Position numbers and translations under genes: made by a program
Shown: positions 34,730-44,586 of the stretch, piece after piece
Layout of the letters: every line of letters starts with the position of its first letter
How positions within the stretch are numbered: the first letter of the stretch is position 1
NCBI RefSeq assembly: GCF_014644295.1
Contig: NZ_BMKK01000004.1
Span: 310,001-374,000, forward strand
Direction: 5' to 3'
Length of the DNA stretch: 64,000 nucleotides
From: Emticicia aquatilis
Lineage (GTDB): Bacteria; Bacteroidota; Bacteroidia; Cytophagales; Spirosomataceae
Notes under the pieces: generated by a model
The model's database searches: none
What the model saw: the letters and a program-made list of their open reading frames with translations, nothing else
What the model was told of the DNA's origin: nothing

Positions 34730-37363
34730 ATGACTTCGCACGAAATTCGTAAGGCTTTTTTAGATTTCTTCAAAAGTAAAGAACATTTAATCGTTCCGTC
34801 TGCACCGCTTGTGGCCAAAAACGACCCAACTTTGATGTTTAATAACTCAGGAATGGCTCAATTCAAAGACTTTTTCTTGGGAAATGGTACGCCACCATCA
34901 AAGCGTATTGCAGATACACAAAAATGTCTTCGTGTGAGCGGTAAGCATAATGACTTAGAAGATGTGGGCTTTGATACCTACCACCACACCATGTTTGAGA
35001 TGCTTGGTAACTGGTCGTTTGGTGATTATTTCAAGAAAGAAGCCTTAGAGTGGTCGTGGGAATTATTGACAGAAGTATATAAACTCCCGAAAGATAGAAT
35101 CTACGTTTCGGTGTTTGGTGGTGATGAAAAAGATGGTGTACCTTTCGACCAAGAAGCCTATGATATTTGGAAAACGATGGTCAGCGAAGACCGTATTATC
35201 TTAGGAAATAAAAAAGACAATTTCTGGGAAATGGGCGATACTGGTCCTTGTGGCCCATGTTCTGAAATCCATATCGACCTTCGTGACCAAGCCGAAGTTG
35301 ATATTCTCGGCGGAAAAGAATTGGTCAATAACGACCACCCACAAGTGGTTGAAATTTGGAACAACGTATTCATGCAGTTTGAGCGTAAAGCTGATAAATC
35401 ATTAGTTCCGCTTCCTGCCAAACACGTAGATACTGGCATGGGCTTTGAGCGTTTGTGTATGGCGATTCAAGGCAAAAAATCGAATTATGATACCGACGTT
35501 TTCCAAAATACGATTCAAGTAATCGAACAAATGTCAGGTAAAAAATATGGCGAAAACGGTACGCTTTCATCGAATAGCTACGTTGATGTAGCGATGCGTG
35601 TAATTGCTGACCACCTTCGTGCAGTTGCCTTCACAATTGCCGATGGACAATTACCATCAAATGCCAAAGCAGGTTATGTAATCCGTCGAATTTTACGTCG
35701 TGCAGTGCGTTATGGTTATTCATATTTAGGCTTCAACGAGCCATTTATGAGCAAACTTGTGCCAGTTTTGGCCGACCAATTTGCCGATGTTTTCCCAGAA
35801 TTGAAAGCTCAGCAAGATTTTGTTACTCGTGTGGTGGAAGAAGAAGAAAAATCTTTCTTACGTACTCTCGAAACGGGTATAAGAAGATTTGAGGCACTCA
35901 ATCCAGAAAATGGAATTATTAGTGGTGATGTTGTTTTTGAATTATCTGATACATTTGGTTTTCCAGTTGACTTAACGGCTCTTTTGGCAAAAGAAAAAGG
36001 CTTAAAAATCGACGAAGAGGGTTTCCAAAAAGCATTATTGGAACAAAAAACTCGTTCACGACAAGATTCAGCCAAAGAAGCAACCGACTGGGTTGAATTG
36101 AATGAAGGTAGCGATTTTGAGTTTGTGGGTTATGATGAAGTTTCGGCCGAAGCTCAAATTATCAAATACCGCAAAGTAAAAACCAAAGCAGGTGAAGAAT
36201 ACCATATAGTGCTTGACCGCACGCCTTTCTACGCCGAAATGGGTGGTCAAGTGGGCGATACTGGTCATATCATGATTGGCGACCACTCGATAAGTATCAA
36301 AGACACAAAGAAAGAGAACGACCTTTTCTTACATATTTCGACAGATAAAAACCTCGACGAAATCTTGCAAAATGCAGGAACGGTTGTGGCACATATCAAT
36401 GAAGAACGTCGTGACAAAATCAGAACTAACCATACCGTTACGCACTTGATGCTGGCGGCTATGCGTAAGGTTTTGGGTACGCACATTGTGCAGAAAGGTT
36501 CTTACCAAGATGATAACGTTACTCGTTTTGACTTTTCGCACTTTGCTAAAGTTACTGATGAAGAATTATCAAAAATCGAGGACATCGTTAATGAAAAAAT
36601 CCGTGAGAATATTCCACTCGAAACCAAAGTAAATATGCCGATTGCTGATGCGATTGCTTTGGGTGCAACGGCAACATTCGGTGAAAAATACGGCGACTTC
36701 GTGAGAGTTGTAATTTTCGACCCGAATTTCTCGGTAGAACTTTGCGGTGGCACACACGCTTCTTCAACAGGCAAGATTGGTTTATTCAAATTTATCTCTG
36801 AAGGCTCGGTAGCGGCTGGGGTGCGTCGTGTTGAGGCAATTACTGGCAGAAAAGCACTTTCAGTTATCGGTGAGCAATTATCAATCAGCAATCAATTAAA
36901 AGAGATTTTAAGAAACAACGATTTGATTAAAGCCGTTGAAAATCTCTTAGCGGAAAAAACTGCTTTACAGAAAAAAGTTGAGGCTCTCGAAAACGAAAAA
37001 CTCCAAGAATTGAAAAATGAGTTGGCCAAAACTGCCGTCAATATCAACGGTGTAAACGTAATTACAGCAAAAGTAAGCGTACCATCGGCTGATGCATTAA
37101 AGCAATTATGTTTTGACCTAAAAAATAAAGTTGAACGTTTCTACGGTGTAATTGGTGCAGAATTTGGCGGAAAACCACAAATTGCAGTGATTATTGATGA
37201 AGAAGTTATGAAAGAGAAAAACCTTCACGCAGGAAATATAGTAAAAGAACTCGCCAAAGAAATGAAAGGTGGTGGCGGTGGCCAGCCATACTTTGCAACC
37301 GCAGGAGGTAGCGATGCCAGCGGCCTCGAGCGAGCTATTGATAAAGGAAAAAGTTTTGTATAA
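34730..37363 (+). CDS. alaS: Alanyl-tRNA synthetase
   Basis: 877 aa, full length. The class II catalytic domain has NNSGMAQFKDFFLG and GNWSFGDYF, with TGPCGPCSEIH before motif 3. The editing domain carries HTVTH and CGGTHASSTGKIG, which hold its metal-binding His and Cys residues. The C-Ala domain ends in GGGGGQPYFATAGG. It charges tRNA-Ala and clears Ser/Gly mischarging. It is followed at once by a good terminator. Confidence 0.98.
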   Translation: MTSHEIRKAFLDFFKSKEHLIVPSAPLVAKNDPTLMFNNSGMAQFKDFFLGNGTPPSKRIADTQKCLRVSGKHNDLEDVGFDTYHHTMFEMLGNWSFGDYFKKEALEWSWELLTEVYKLPKDRIYVSVFGGDEKDGVPFDQEAYDIWKTMVSEDRIILGNKKDNFWEMGDTGPCGPCSEIHIDLRDQAEVDILGGKELVNNDHPQVVEIWNNVFMQFERKADKSLVPLPAKHVDTGMGFERLCMAIQGKKSNYDTDVFQNTIQVIEQMSGKKYGENGTLSSNSYVDVAMRVIADHLRAVAFTIADGQLPSNAKAGYVIRRILRRAVRYGYSYLGFNEPFMSKLVPVLADQFADVFPELKAQQDFVTRVVEEEEKSFLRTLETGIRRFEALNPENGIISGDVVFELSDTFGFPVDLTALLAKEKGLKIDEEGFQKALLEQKTRSRQDSAKEATDWVELNEGSDFEFVGYDEVSAEAQIIKYRKVKTKAGEEYHIVLDRTPFYAEMGGQVGDTGHIMIGDHSISIKDTKKENDLFLHISTDKNLDEILQNAGTVVAHINEERRDKIRTNHTVTHLMLAAMRKVLGTHIVQKGSYQDDNVTRFDFSHFAKVTDEELSKIEDIVNEKIRENIPLETKVNMPIADAIALGATATFGEKYGDFVRVVIFDPNFSVELCGGTHASSTGKIGLFKFISEGSVAAGVRRVEAITGRKALSVIGEQLSISNQLKEILRNNDLIKAVENLLAEKTALQKKVEALENEKLQELKNELAKTAVNINGVNVITAKVSVPSADALKQLCFDLKNKVERFYGVIGAEFGGKPQIAVIIDEEVMKEKNLHAGNIVKELAKEMKGGGGGQPYFATAGGSDASGLERAIDKGKSFV

Positions 37364-37369
37364 TATGTG

Positions 37370-37397
37370 GGGCGAACAAAATGTTCGCCCTTTTTTT
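37370..37397 (+). terminator. Intrinsic terminator after alaS
   Basis: The stem GGGCGAACA/TGTTCGCCC (37370-37378 and 37382-37390, 9 bp) has a 3-nt loop and is followed by seven T. Confidence 0.92.
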
Positions 37398-37469
37398 ATT
37401 TCTAATCAAGAAAGTAATTTTTCTCCTACAATCTCCGTCAGTTAAAACTGACTGCAATGAAGCATTACT

Positions 37470-38933
37470 TTACTTCTTAGAAGCAAAAGGATAATTCATA
37501 CCACATAACTTCTTGGCCTTAAACATCAAAGCCCAACCTACGTAAAGTAAGATACCAGTTGGCATTTGTCCTAAAATACCGTTGCCATAGCTTGCCATAT
37601 AAATACCGAGTGTTCCTGCGTGAATGGCCAAAAATTGCTGTCGGAGATTTTTATCGGGTAAATTCCATAGAATCATTCCACCCTTAATGGCAATGTAGAA
37701 TAGAATAATTAGGTGTAATGTTAGTCCAACCACACCTTCTTCGGCCCAGATTCTTACAAACCAGCTATCGGTTGGTGTTTGAGCCAAAAAACTGTTTGGA
37801 CTAAATCGTAATCCCCAGTTTCCAGCCGAACCAACTCCCCCACCGATGGGCCTTGAAGCTAAATAAGATGCCAATTTTTTCTGATTTTCGAGTCGCACTA
37901 ACAATGAAGCATCATTGGGGTCGAGAGCGGTACGCATACGATTAATGGCGTACACATTCTGCCCGATAAAAGTAAATTTTAGTAAATAAAAAATCAACCC
38001 ACCGAGAAGAATTCCGCCACCAAAAACTCTAAAATTTTTACTCATAAACAGATAAGTCATAAAACCGATGGCAGGAACGGCCATTGCTCCACGAGTTCCT
38101 GAGATAAACATTCCGATAAGTGAAAGGACTGCGGCAGTATAATAAAACGCTTTTCTTTTTAAGCTTAAACCACTTTGAAGAGCTAAAATAACTGCCAAAA
38201 CGAGCGTATGAGCCTGAGAAGCTCCGAATTGCCCAGCATCAGAATAAAACGAAAAAACACGCAGTTTACCGAATAGAATATGTTGTTTGGCAGCACCTGC
38301 GTCGAGCCAAGCTTGCTCGAAAGAGTCAACGCCAATCAGATTTTGTTTGAGTCCGTTCAACGAACCCAGCATTGATAAAATTAACCAAATATTGAGGTAT
38401 AAATCTAAATCTTTGCGGTCTTTGAGTAATATAAAAGTGAGCGGAACGGCCAAAAACATATACAAAGAAACCCCTCTCATTGCATAAAACCAAGCCTCAA
38501 AACTTCGTGCTTCGGGGTTGAATAATTCGAGAAAATTATACAACATCCAGATTACTGAGGCCATGGTTAAGCCGCTTTTGGCTTCGCTCCACTCGACTTT
38601 TTGCTTCCTAACAAAAATTGCGATAAATGATAAAACTAAAATTCCGTCAACTGCCAAACCAATGGGTGCATCGCTCACGTAGCGAGTGATACCATTGGCC
38701 ACAAAAGCCATAAAGATTGTACTATAAATACCCAATTTAGGGTGTGTAAATAACTGATATAAGAAGAACAACAAAAACGGCAACATCAAAAATGCAATTC
38801 CCGAAACAACACCTGCTTTCGAGATAATGAGCGAAAAGAAAATGCCGAATAATATAATTAAAACAAGATTAATGGGTTTCTTTAATAATTCCGCCCCATT
38901 AGATGCCTGAAAGTTTGATAGCGTGTTTTTCAT
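37470..38933 (-). CDS. O-antigen ligase/polymerase-like membrane protein (Wzy_C family)
   Basis: 487 aa with 10 or more transmembrane helices. The family region reads MFISGTRGAM (with the conserved Arg in SGTRG), followed by a periplasmic loop with RPIGGGVGSAGNWG and PTDSWFVRIWAEEG. This pattern fits O-antigen ligases and Wzy polymerases, which cannot be told apart without functional data. As the only such gene in an exopolysaccharide locus with a flippase and Wzc-like protein, a polymerase role is likelier. It overlaps the flippase gene by 35 bp and is the last gene of the leftward run. Confidence 0.85.
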   Translation of the reverse strand: MKNTLSNFQASNGAELLKKPINLVLIILFGIFFSLIISKAGVVSGIAFLMLPFLLFFLYQLFTHPKLGIYSTIFMAFVANGITRYVSDAPIGLAVDGILVLSFIAIFVRKQKVEWSEAKSGLTMASVIWMLYNFLELFNPEARSFEAWFYAMRGVSLYMFLAVPLTFILLKDRKDLDLYLNIWLILSMLGSLNGLKQNLIGVDSFEQAWLDAGAAKQHILFGKLRVFSFYSDAGQFGASQAHTLVLAVILALQSGLSLKRKAFYYTAAVLSLIGMFISGTRGAMAVPAIGFMTYLFMSKNFRVFGGGILLGGLIFYLLKFTFIGQNVYAINRMRTALDPNDASLLVRLENQKKLASYLASRPIGGGVGSAGNWGLRFSPNSFLAQTPTDSWFVRIWAEEGVVGLTLHLIILFYIAIKGGMILWNLPDKNLRQQFLAIHAGTLGIYMASYGNGILGQMPTGILLYVGWALMFKAKKLCGMNYPFASKK

Positions 38934-40200
38934 CGAATTGTTGTTTCATGAAATACAAGCCAATAAGAATGCCAATCGTGATATTGACAAGGGTTACACC
39001 AATGACTGCCACCAAACCCAATTGATTTGAAAGTACAAGGTAATCGCCGATGATATTGACAAAAAGCATCATAAAAACCTTAAAAGTGTTAATTTGTGGT
39101 AGATTTAGGCTATCAAGAGCAATTCCGAGATAACGGTCGGTTGGTAATAGCAGCACATAAATTAAGAAAAATTTCAATAAAATTGTTGCTTCGGTATAGC
39201 CTTTACCTGCAAACAAAGTAATAACTTCTTCCGAAAATTGGAATAAAATTCCAATGATTGGCAACATTCCAAGCGTAAAAATTAGAAGCTCTTTTGTGAA
39301 GTTTTTCTTTAATTCTTGGTATTTGTTTTGAGCAACCAAACTCGAAAAACGAGGATAAGCCGACATCGCCCAACTTCTCAACGGAATCTCGAAAACCTCA
39401 ACTAATTTCAATGGAATCTGATACAAAGCCACCATACTCGCTCCTCCAAAATGATTGATTAACCAAATATCTACGTTTTTTAAAAGGCTTGTTCCTACGG
39501 TTGAAAAAACTGTAAATCGACTGAAATTCAATAATTCAACAAAACCACTTTCAGCTTTTCTCGGTATCAAAATTATACTTCTCAGATTAGAGAAAATACT
39601 TCTTTCAAACAATAAAATATAGACTAAAATAAATGCACGGACGAGTAAATGCGTATTGACAACTAATTGTATATCAATACTTTTCGAGAAAAATATGGTT
39701 AATAAAAATGGAAAACTTTGAAGAAAGTTTATAAGCCAAAGTCTGATAAACTGTTGGCGTGAGTGAAATATCATGGTCGCCATGTTGATGGGCAACATCA
39801 AGCAGATGGCGACCGGATACTGAATAAACAACAACTCAGAAAATCTGATAAAAAAAATCTTACTTATTATTAATTTTACTATAAATAATATCGACAAAAT
39901 GACGATTGTTAGCCAAAAACTGATTTGCCATGCACCAAGAATATAGCGTTTTTGTTCAGCGATTTCTTTGCACGAAGCCACAAATTTCACCAGTGCTTGG
40001 TAGATAAATCCTGCACGAATCATTTCTACAAATCCGAATACGCTCAAGTATAAAACCCATTCGCCAAAACTATCTTTTGAAAGTCCACGAGCCAATAGTC
40101 CGAATGTTAGGAAGCCAAGTCCAGCATTCAAAATATTGCCCATCATTAGGCTACTTCGCTCAATAAATGAGGCATCGAATTTAGATAGAAACTTTTTCAT
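38899..40200 (-). CDS. Oligosaccharide flippase (Wzx/polysaccharide biosynthesis family)
   Basis: 433 aa with about 12-14 predicted transmembrane segments. Features of the MATE-like flippase family are the N-terminal MMGNILNAGLGFLTFGLLARGLS (in the sense of the first helix), WLINHFGGASMVALYQIPLK in the middle, and LDSLNLPQINTFKVF. It would move undecaprenyl-linked repeat units across the inner membrane. Upstream lies a 154-bp inverted-repeat element; downstream the Wzy-like gene overlaps it. Confidence 0.86.
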   Translation of the reverse strand: MKKFLSKFDASFIERSSLMMGNILNAGLGFLTFGLLARGLSKDSFGEWVLYLSVFGFVEMIRAGFIYQALVKFVASCKEIAEQKRYILGAWQISFWLTIVILSILFIVKLIISKIFFIRFSELLFIQYPVAICLMLPINMATMIFHSRQQFIRLWLINFLQSFPFLLTIFFSKSIDIQLVVNTHLLVRAFILVYILLFERSIFSNLRSIILIPRKAESGFVELLNFSRFTVFSTVGTSLLKNVDIWLINHFGGASMVALYQIPLKLVEVFEIPLRSWAMSAYPRFSSLVAQNKYQELKKNFTKELLIFTLGMLPIIGILFQFSEEVITLFAGKGYTEATILLKFFLIYVLLLPTDRYLGIALDSLNLPQINTFKVFMMLFVNIIGDYLVLSNQLGLVAVIGVTLVNITIGILIGLYFMKQQFDEKHAIKLSGI

Positions 40201-40218
40201 TATTTATTCGAGAATAGA

Positions 40219-40372
40219 TTTCCCCTCTTTTTCAAGGAGGGGTGGCAAAATTCTGACAAAGTCGAATTTTGACGGGGTGGTTAAGTCACATCAAATTAAA
40301 ATCAATATTCTCAATAACAACCACCCCGTCCGACTTCGTCAGGACACCCCTCCTTGAAAAAAGGAGGGGAAG
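40219..40372. repeat. 154-bp imperfect inverted-repeat element
   Basis: Outer arms: 40220-40244 (CCCCTC...GGAGGGGTG) pairs with 40345-40371. Inner arms: GACGGGGTGGTT (40271-40282) pairs with AACCACCCCGTC (40319-40330). A variable GACAAAGTC/GACTTCGTC segment separates outer and inner arms on each side. The loop is AT-rich. It sits in the gap between methyltransferase and flippase genes. Similar CACCCCTCCTT-type palindromes are, from memory, common in Bacteroidota; no transposase is encoded, so it would be a MITE- or REP-like element. Confidence 0.8.
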
Positions 40373-40397
40373 TTTTCACGTCCAACATTCTTATATT

Positions 40398-41156
40398 TTA
40401 TGCTGTTAAAACCACTAACTCTTTAGTAACCAAATACTTAAAAAACAATTTATTAAAATTCACTTTCGATAATCCACTGATTTTATTGAGTTTGCAGTGA
40501 CTCTTACGGAAAGATAATTTAAGTCCCGCTTTCTTAGAGATTCTGCTCAATTTGCTATGATTGAGGTGGTTTAACTCAAAATATTCTTCCATTAAAGTCT
40601 TTGTACCAACCAATACACGGTTGCGTTTTTCCATCATTTTCCGAAGCATAAAATCTGGTAAAAACTGGCACCACGGCAATGAAATATCGTGATTAAGGTG
40701 CGACGCATACGGCCCTTCCCAAGGTGGATAACTTACGAAAATTCCTCCTGTTGGGTGCAAACACGCTTTTAATTGTACGATGATTCTCTCCAAAATATCC
40801 AATGGAATATGCTCAGCAACATCGTTAAGGATGATAAAATCAAATTTTTCTTGAATTGGATTCTCTAAAACATTTCTCAATTCAAATCTTACGTTTGCTA
40901 CTTTATGTTTTGCGTTTAATTTATTGGCAATTTCAATGTGGTTGGGGTCAATATCCATTCCTACAACTTCACAATTCCAATTTTGAGCGTACCAAAGGGT
41001 CATTCCTCCCATACCGCAACCAAAATCAAGTATCTTTTTTCCGTTGAAATCGAAGTTTTCCGAAATCAATTTTTTATCAAGGTTTAGGTGGCTGCTTGTA
41101 CCTTTAAATGCGTTTTCAGCGTATTGAAGTCCTTCTTGTTGTTGTTTAGGTGTCAT
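40398..41156 (-). CDS. Class I SAM-dependent methyltransferase
   Basis: 252 aa. Motif I KKILDFGCGMGGMTLWYA (about 34-51), acidic EVVGMDIDPNH for the SAM ribose, and FDFIILNDVAEHIP as motif IV. The C-terminus is rich in basic and aromatic residues. Placed among glycosyltransferases, it probably methylates a sugar or lipid-linked saccharide (inference). It lies 32 bp after the glycosyltransferase gene, so it belongs to the same leftward run. Confidence 0.85.
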   Translation of the reverse strand: MTPKQQQEGLQYAENAFKGTSSHLNLDKKLISENFDFNGKKILDFGCGMGGMTLWYAQNWNCEVVGMDIDPNHIEIANKLNAKHKVANVRFELRNVLENPIQEKFDFIILNDVAEHIPLDILERIIVQLKACLHPTGGIFVSYPPWEGPYASHLNHDISLPWCQFLPDFMLRKMMEKRNRVLVGTKTLMEEYFELNHLNHSKLSRISKKAGLKLSFRKSHCKLNKISGLSKVNFNKLFFKYLVTKELVVLTA

Positions 41157-41188
41157 TGTTTTAATGTTAAATTATTAATGCTGGATGA

Positions 41189-42361
41189 TTAATTAAGATT
41201 TTCTATGATTTTATTCAATTCAATCGCTCTATTTTTCCAAGAATTAGCTTTTGCAAAAGCGACTCTTTTTTCGATTAATATTTTGCTCTTTTCTGCAATG
41301 GCAGTTCTGATATTTTCTTCAAAATTTGCTGTGTCTGATTCGTAAATAAGTCCTTCAAAGTCAGTTAAATCGGCAAAATTAGTACTTACTACTGGCATTC
41401 CGCTGGCTAAATACTCGTTGATTTTGAGCGGATAAATGTTTTTTGTGAATTCGTTTTTCTCGAAAGGAATCAGCCCAACGTCAATCTTCTCCATATACCT
41501 TGCCAGCTCGTTGGGCTGTTTCGCTCCCGTGAATTCTACATTTGGACACCTATTTAGATTCGACTCGATAGACTTGTCAATAATTCTGCCTACAAAAAGA
41601 AATTTGTAATTGGGCATTGCTTCGATAACTTCCTGCATCATTTCGGCATCAATTCTGTCATCAATCGAACCAATGTAACCAATCGTCTTTTTTTCGGCGT
41701 TTTCACTTTTCATGAACTGACTAAAAATGCTTGTATCAACTCCGTTTTTTACTAAAAATGTGTTGGGTTGTACTGCCTTTTTGCATTCTAAAAGTGATTT
41801 TGATGAAACCACTACTGCATCGACCATTTTCATAAATGCTCGCTCTGTCCATGCTCCGTGTTTTTTGCACCATTGTGCTTCTCTGATTTCATCATAACAG
41901 TAATAAATCGTTGCTTTTTCGTTGAATTTCTCTTTTAAATTCAAACCAAAACTTGGCTGAAAAGCATTGATTATCAAAGGATTATTAATTTTTACTTTTT
42001 GGGTTACTCGTTTAATTGCTTTCTCTATAATCTTGGTGTTGAGTTTCAAAAAAAACTGATAAATGCTCTTATTTGAAACCCAATTGATTGGTAAAATGGC
42101 TGGTAAAGTCAATACTAAAATCTCGTTGCCATTGTCCAATTTTATATTTCTAAGCCTGTTTTCTTGTCCTAAAATTCGTTTTACTGGGGCTTTGTTTTTT
42201 CCAAGTAAACCTCTCACAACATCAATCCACGTATAAGTATATTCTACATATAAAACTCTACTGAAATGGGTCATTTCGCTCATCAACTGCACCGTTGATT
42301 TTAGATAATCCCCTTCCCAAGCGGGTAATCCTAAGCAAATTATGTCAGATTTTTGAGGCAT
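41189..42361 (-). CDS. Glycosyltransferase (GT4-like, GT-B fold)
   Basis: 390 aa. The N-terminal half has ICLGLPAWEGDYLKSTVQLM and the middle PSFGLNLK and YYCYDEIREAQW. The C-terminal nucleotide-sugar domain has TIGYIGSIDDRIDAEMM, NVEFTGAKQPNEL and GLIPFEKNEFTKNIYPLKINEYLASGMPVVST, the last being the E-x7-E-type donor site. It adds one sugar in exopolysaccharide assembly; donor and linkage unknown. It is 3 bp downstream of the Wzc-like gene. Confidence 0.85.
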   Translation of the reverse strand: MPQKSDIICLGLPAWEGDYLKSTVQLMSEMTHFSRVLYVEYTYTWIDVVRGLLGKNKAPVKRILGQENRLRNIKLDNGNEILVLTLPAILPINWVSNKSIYQFFLKLNTKIIEKAIKRVTQKVKINNPLIINAFQPSFGLNLKEKFNEKATIYYCYDEIREAQWCKKHGAWTERAFMKMVDAVVVSSKSLLECKKAVQPNTFLVKNGVDTSIFSQFMKSENAEKKTIGYIGSIDDRIDAEMMQEVIEAMPNYKFLFVGRIIDKSIESNLNRCPNVEFTGAKQPNELARYMEKIDVGLIPFEKNEFTKNIYPLKINEYLASGMPVVSTNFADLTDFEGLIYESDTANFEENIRTAIAEKSKILIEKRVAFAKANSWKNRAIELNKIIENLN

Positions 42362-42364
42362 TTT

Positions 42365-44542
42365 TTATACAAAAGCTGGTTTCAATTCTTTACGTTTTAA
42401 TTCGAGTCTTAGTAAGCGTTTGATGGCTGTTTTGAGTTTTGAATCTTTGGTTTGGTTTTCTGCTACCAAATTTTCGAGCGAATCAAAAGCCACACCATTT
42501 ACAATCATTTCAACTGGAATATGGTAGTTTTCCAAAATCTGGACAGCTTTTTTATCAGCTTTTTTCCATGAACGATTGGCAGAAACAACTAATAAAGACA
42601 AGTGTGCATTTTTTAAGATATTTGTCGGGATATTTCCTGTCAAAAATGGCGGAATTTCCAACAAACAATAATCATAATCATTCGGGTCAATCCATGTACT
42701 AATCAATTCTTCAAAACCTTTTACTTCGCTCAGTGCTTTGCTTGCTGGGTATTTCAGTAAACCTTCTACATACGAAGTGCGGGTTTCGCTACTTGGTTGA
42801 ATTGATAAAACTCTTGCACCCGATTTTTGTAAATGTTGCGTTATCAAATTAGCTACCTCTGATTTCCCTTCGCTTGGCTGAGTGCTTGTTACTAATATTA
42901 GTGGCGTTGTATTACTTCCGTGTAAAGCACTGATTTTCAGCTTAAAATTCGTTACAATCTGACCAATTAGCGTTTCTTTAATTGTTTCGGAATGATTTTT
43001 TTGATAGAAAACTGGCAACGCTCCTGCTGCTTCGATACCCGTAAAATCAATGGCTCTTTCAAGGTTTTTGATAGTGCGGTCGCTTAATTCTAAGATAACC
43101 AATGTTGCCAATACTCCAATCGCACCAACCAAAGCCGAAAGAATAATCAACATCATTTTTTTGCTTGGCATTTCAATCGTAATTGGCTTGTCGATGATGT
43201 CGAGATTCGATGAAATTTCGATGTTTTGTTTGCGAAGCAAAGCCATATTTAAGTCGTGTAAAATCTGAATATAAGCACGTTCACGCACATCAATTTCTCT
43301 TTCAATTCTCGACAAACCCGAGCCAAGCGGAGCAAAACGAGCGTAATCATCTTTGATTTCGCCCAAACGTTGGTTCAATGAACCTACACGAGCTTTGTTT
43401 TTTTCTACCAAAATCATGTTTTCAAGCCATGATTCTAATAAATTATTGATTTGAACATTTTCGGTTGAGTGCGTGCGAGCATATAAATTTTTCACACCAT
43501 CAGCCAACTGGCTTTCATACATCTTAACTTCTTTATTCATCTGCTCAATATTTCCACCATCTGGGTTTAAGCTGTTGCGAGCAATCAAAGAGGTTAGTTC
43601 AGAAATTTTATTTTTTTGATTTAATAATTCAGTATTTTTAAAAAAAGCACTACGATTGATTGATAATTTCTCTTCGAGTTTATACAAGGCATTGTCAGCA
43701 GCTTTCAATTCTCCTTCCAAACGGTGATGCTCATCGGTCAAATCTTCTTTTTTACCAGCCAATGCCTTTGTTTGTTCGTAATAGTTTAGAATCTGACCGT
43801 TTTCTCTGAAATTCTTCATTCTATCTTCCGCCTCATTCAAATCTTTTTTGGCATTATCGAACTGTTCTTGAAAATATGCTACCACGCTGCCCGTTTCAGA
43901 TGCTTTCAAACCTTTATATCTTCTCATGAATACTTCGAGCGTAGTTTTCAAAGTATTTTCGCACAAACCTTTATCGCTAAGCGAGTAGGTAATTTCAATC
44001 ATATCGCTGTTACCCTTACGATTTGCCTTGATTTCACTCAAATTCTTTAAGCTAAATGGCGTTTTACCTTCGTTGAATAAATGCTGAATCTCACGAGGTT
44101 GACCAGTTTCGTAGGCCGTTAATAAATTTTGGTAAGTGGCAGCAGCATTTCCTTTTACAACCACTTGTTTTCTGACCGAAGCAGGAAACCATTCTTTCAT
44201 TTTCTCGAACGTCTTTGGATTTACGTGTTTGCCGTCTGCTTTTTCTAAAATCAATGCTTCTGACAATAATTTAAAGCTAATTTCTTTGATGGTTTCTCTC
44301 GAACGAATCGTATTAATGATATTCTCGAATGAGTTATTCACCACATCTCTATCCTTGCGGCTTTCGCCTGTGCTTTCAATCGTAAAACCTGTAGAAAGGC
44401 CAGTGTAAAGCATTGTTGTGCTGTTGTACTCTTTGTCAGAATTTCTTGTGAAGAAATAAGTTGCTACAGCCATCACAAGAGGAATAAATATTAGAAGGAA
44501 AATGTTTTTCTTTATGAGTCGGATAAATTCTATAAGATTCAT
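42365..44542 (-). CDS. Wzc-like exopolysaccharide co-polymerase with P-loop domain
   Basis: 725 aa. The N-terminal Wzz domain begins NLIEFIRLIKKNIFLLIFIPLVM (first transmembrane helix about 12-30), a long coiled-coil periplasmic region covers about 200-410, and the second helix MMLIILSALVGAIGVLATLV is near 466-485. The C-terminal P-loop domain has Walker A-like TSTQPSEGKSE. The Walker A' position reads YCLLEIPPF, with Glu where the family has Asp, and there is no C-terminal tyrosine cluster. It probably controls chain length and export; kinase activity is doubtful. It would pair with the TolC-like gene just upstream instead of a Wza porin. Confidence 0.86.
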   Translation of the reverse strand: MNLIEFIRLIKKNIFLLIFIPLVMAVATYFFTRNSDKEYNSTTMLYTGLSTGFTIESTGESRKDRDVVNNSFENIINTIRSRETIKEISFKLLSEALILEKADGKHVNPKTFEKMKEWFPASVRKQVVVKGNAAATYQNLLTAYETGQPREIQHLFNEGKTPFSLKNLSEIKANRKGNSDMIEITYSLSDKGLCENTLKTTLEVFMRRYKGLKASETGSVVAYFQEQFDNAKKDLNEAEDRMKNFRENGQILNYYEQTKALAGKKEDLTDEHHRLEGELKAADNALYKLEEKLSINRSAFFKNTELLNQKNKISELTSLIARNSLNPDGGNIEQMNKEVKMYESQLADGVKNLYARTHSTENVQINNLLESWLENMILVEKNKARVGSLNQRLGEIKDDYARFAPLGSGLSRIEREIDVRERAYIQILHDLNMALLRKQNIEISSNLDIIDKPITIEMPSKKMMLIILSALVGAIGVLATLVILELSDRTIKNLERAIDFTGIEAAGALPVFYQKNHSETIKETLIGQIVTNFKLKISALHGSNTTPLILVTSTQPSEGKSEVANLITQHLQKSGARVLSIQPSSETRTSYVEGLLKYPASKALSEVKGFEELISTWIDPNDYDYCLLEIPPFLTGNIPTNILKNAHLSLLVVSANRSWKKADKKAVQILENYHIPVEMIVNGVAFDSLENLVAENQTKDSKLKTAIKRLLRLELKRKELKPAFV

Positions 44543-44586
44543 CTTTTTTGCTGAGTTATTGTTGTTGACCTTGAAATTAAAACTGC

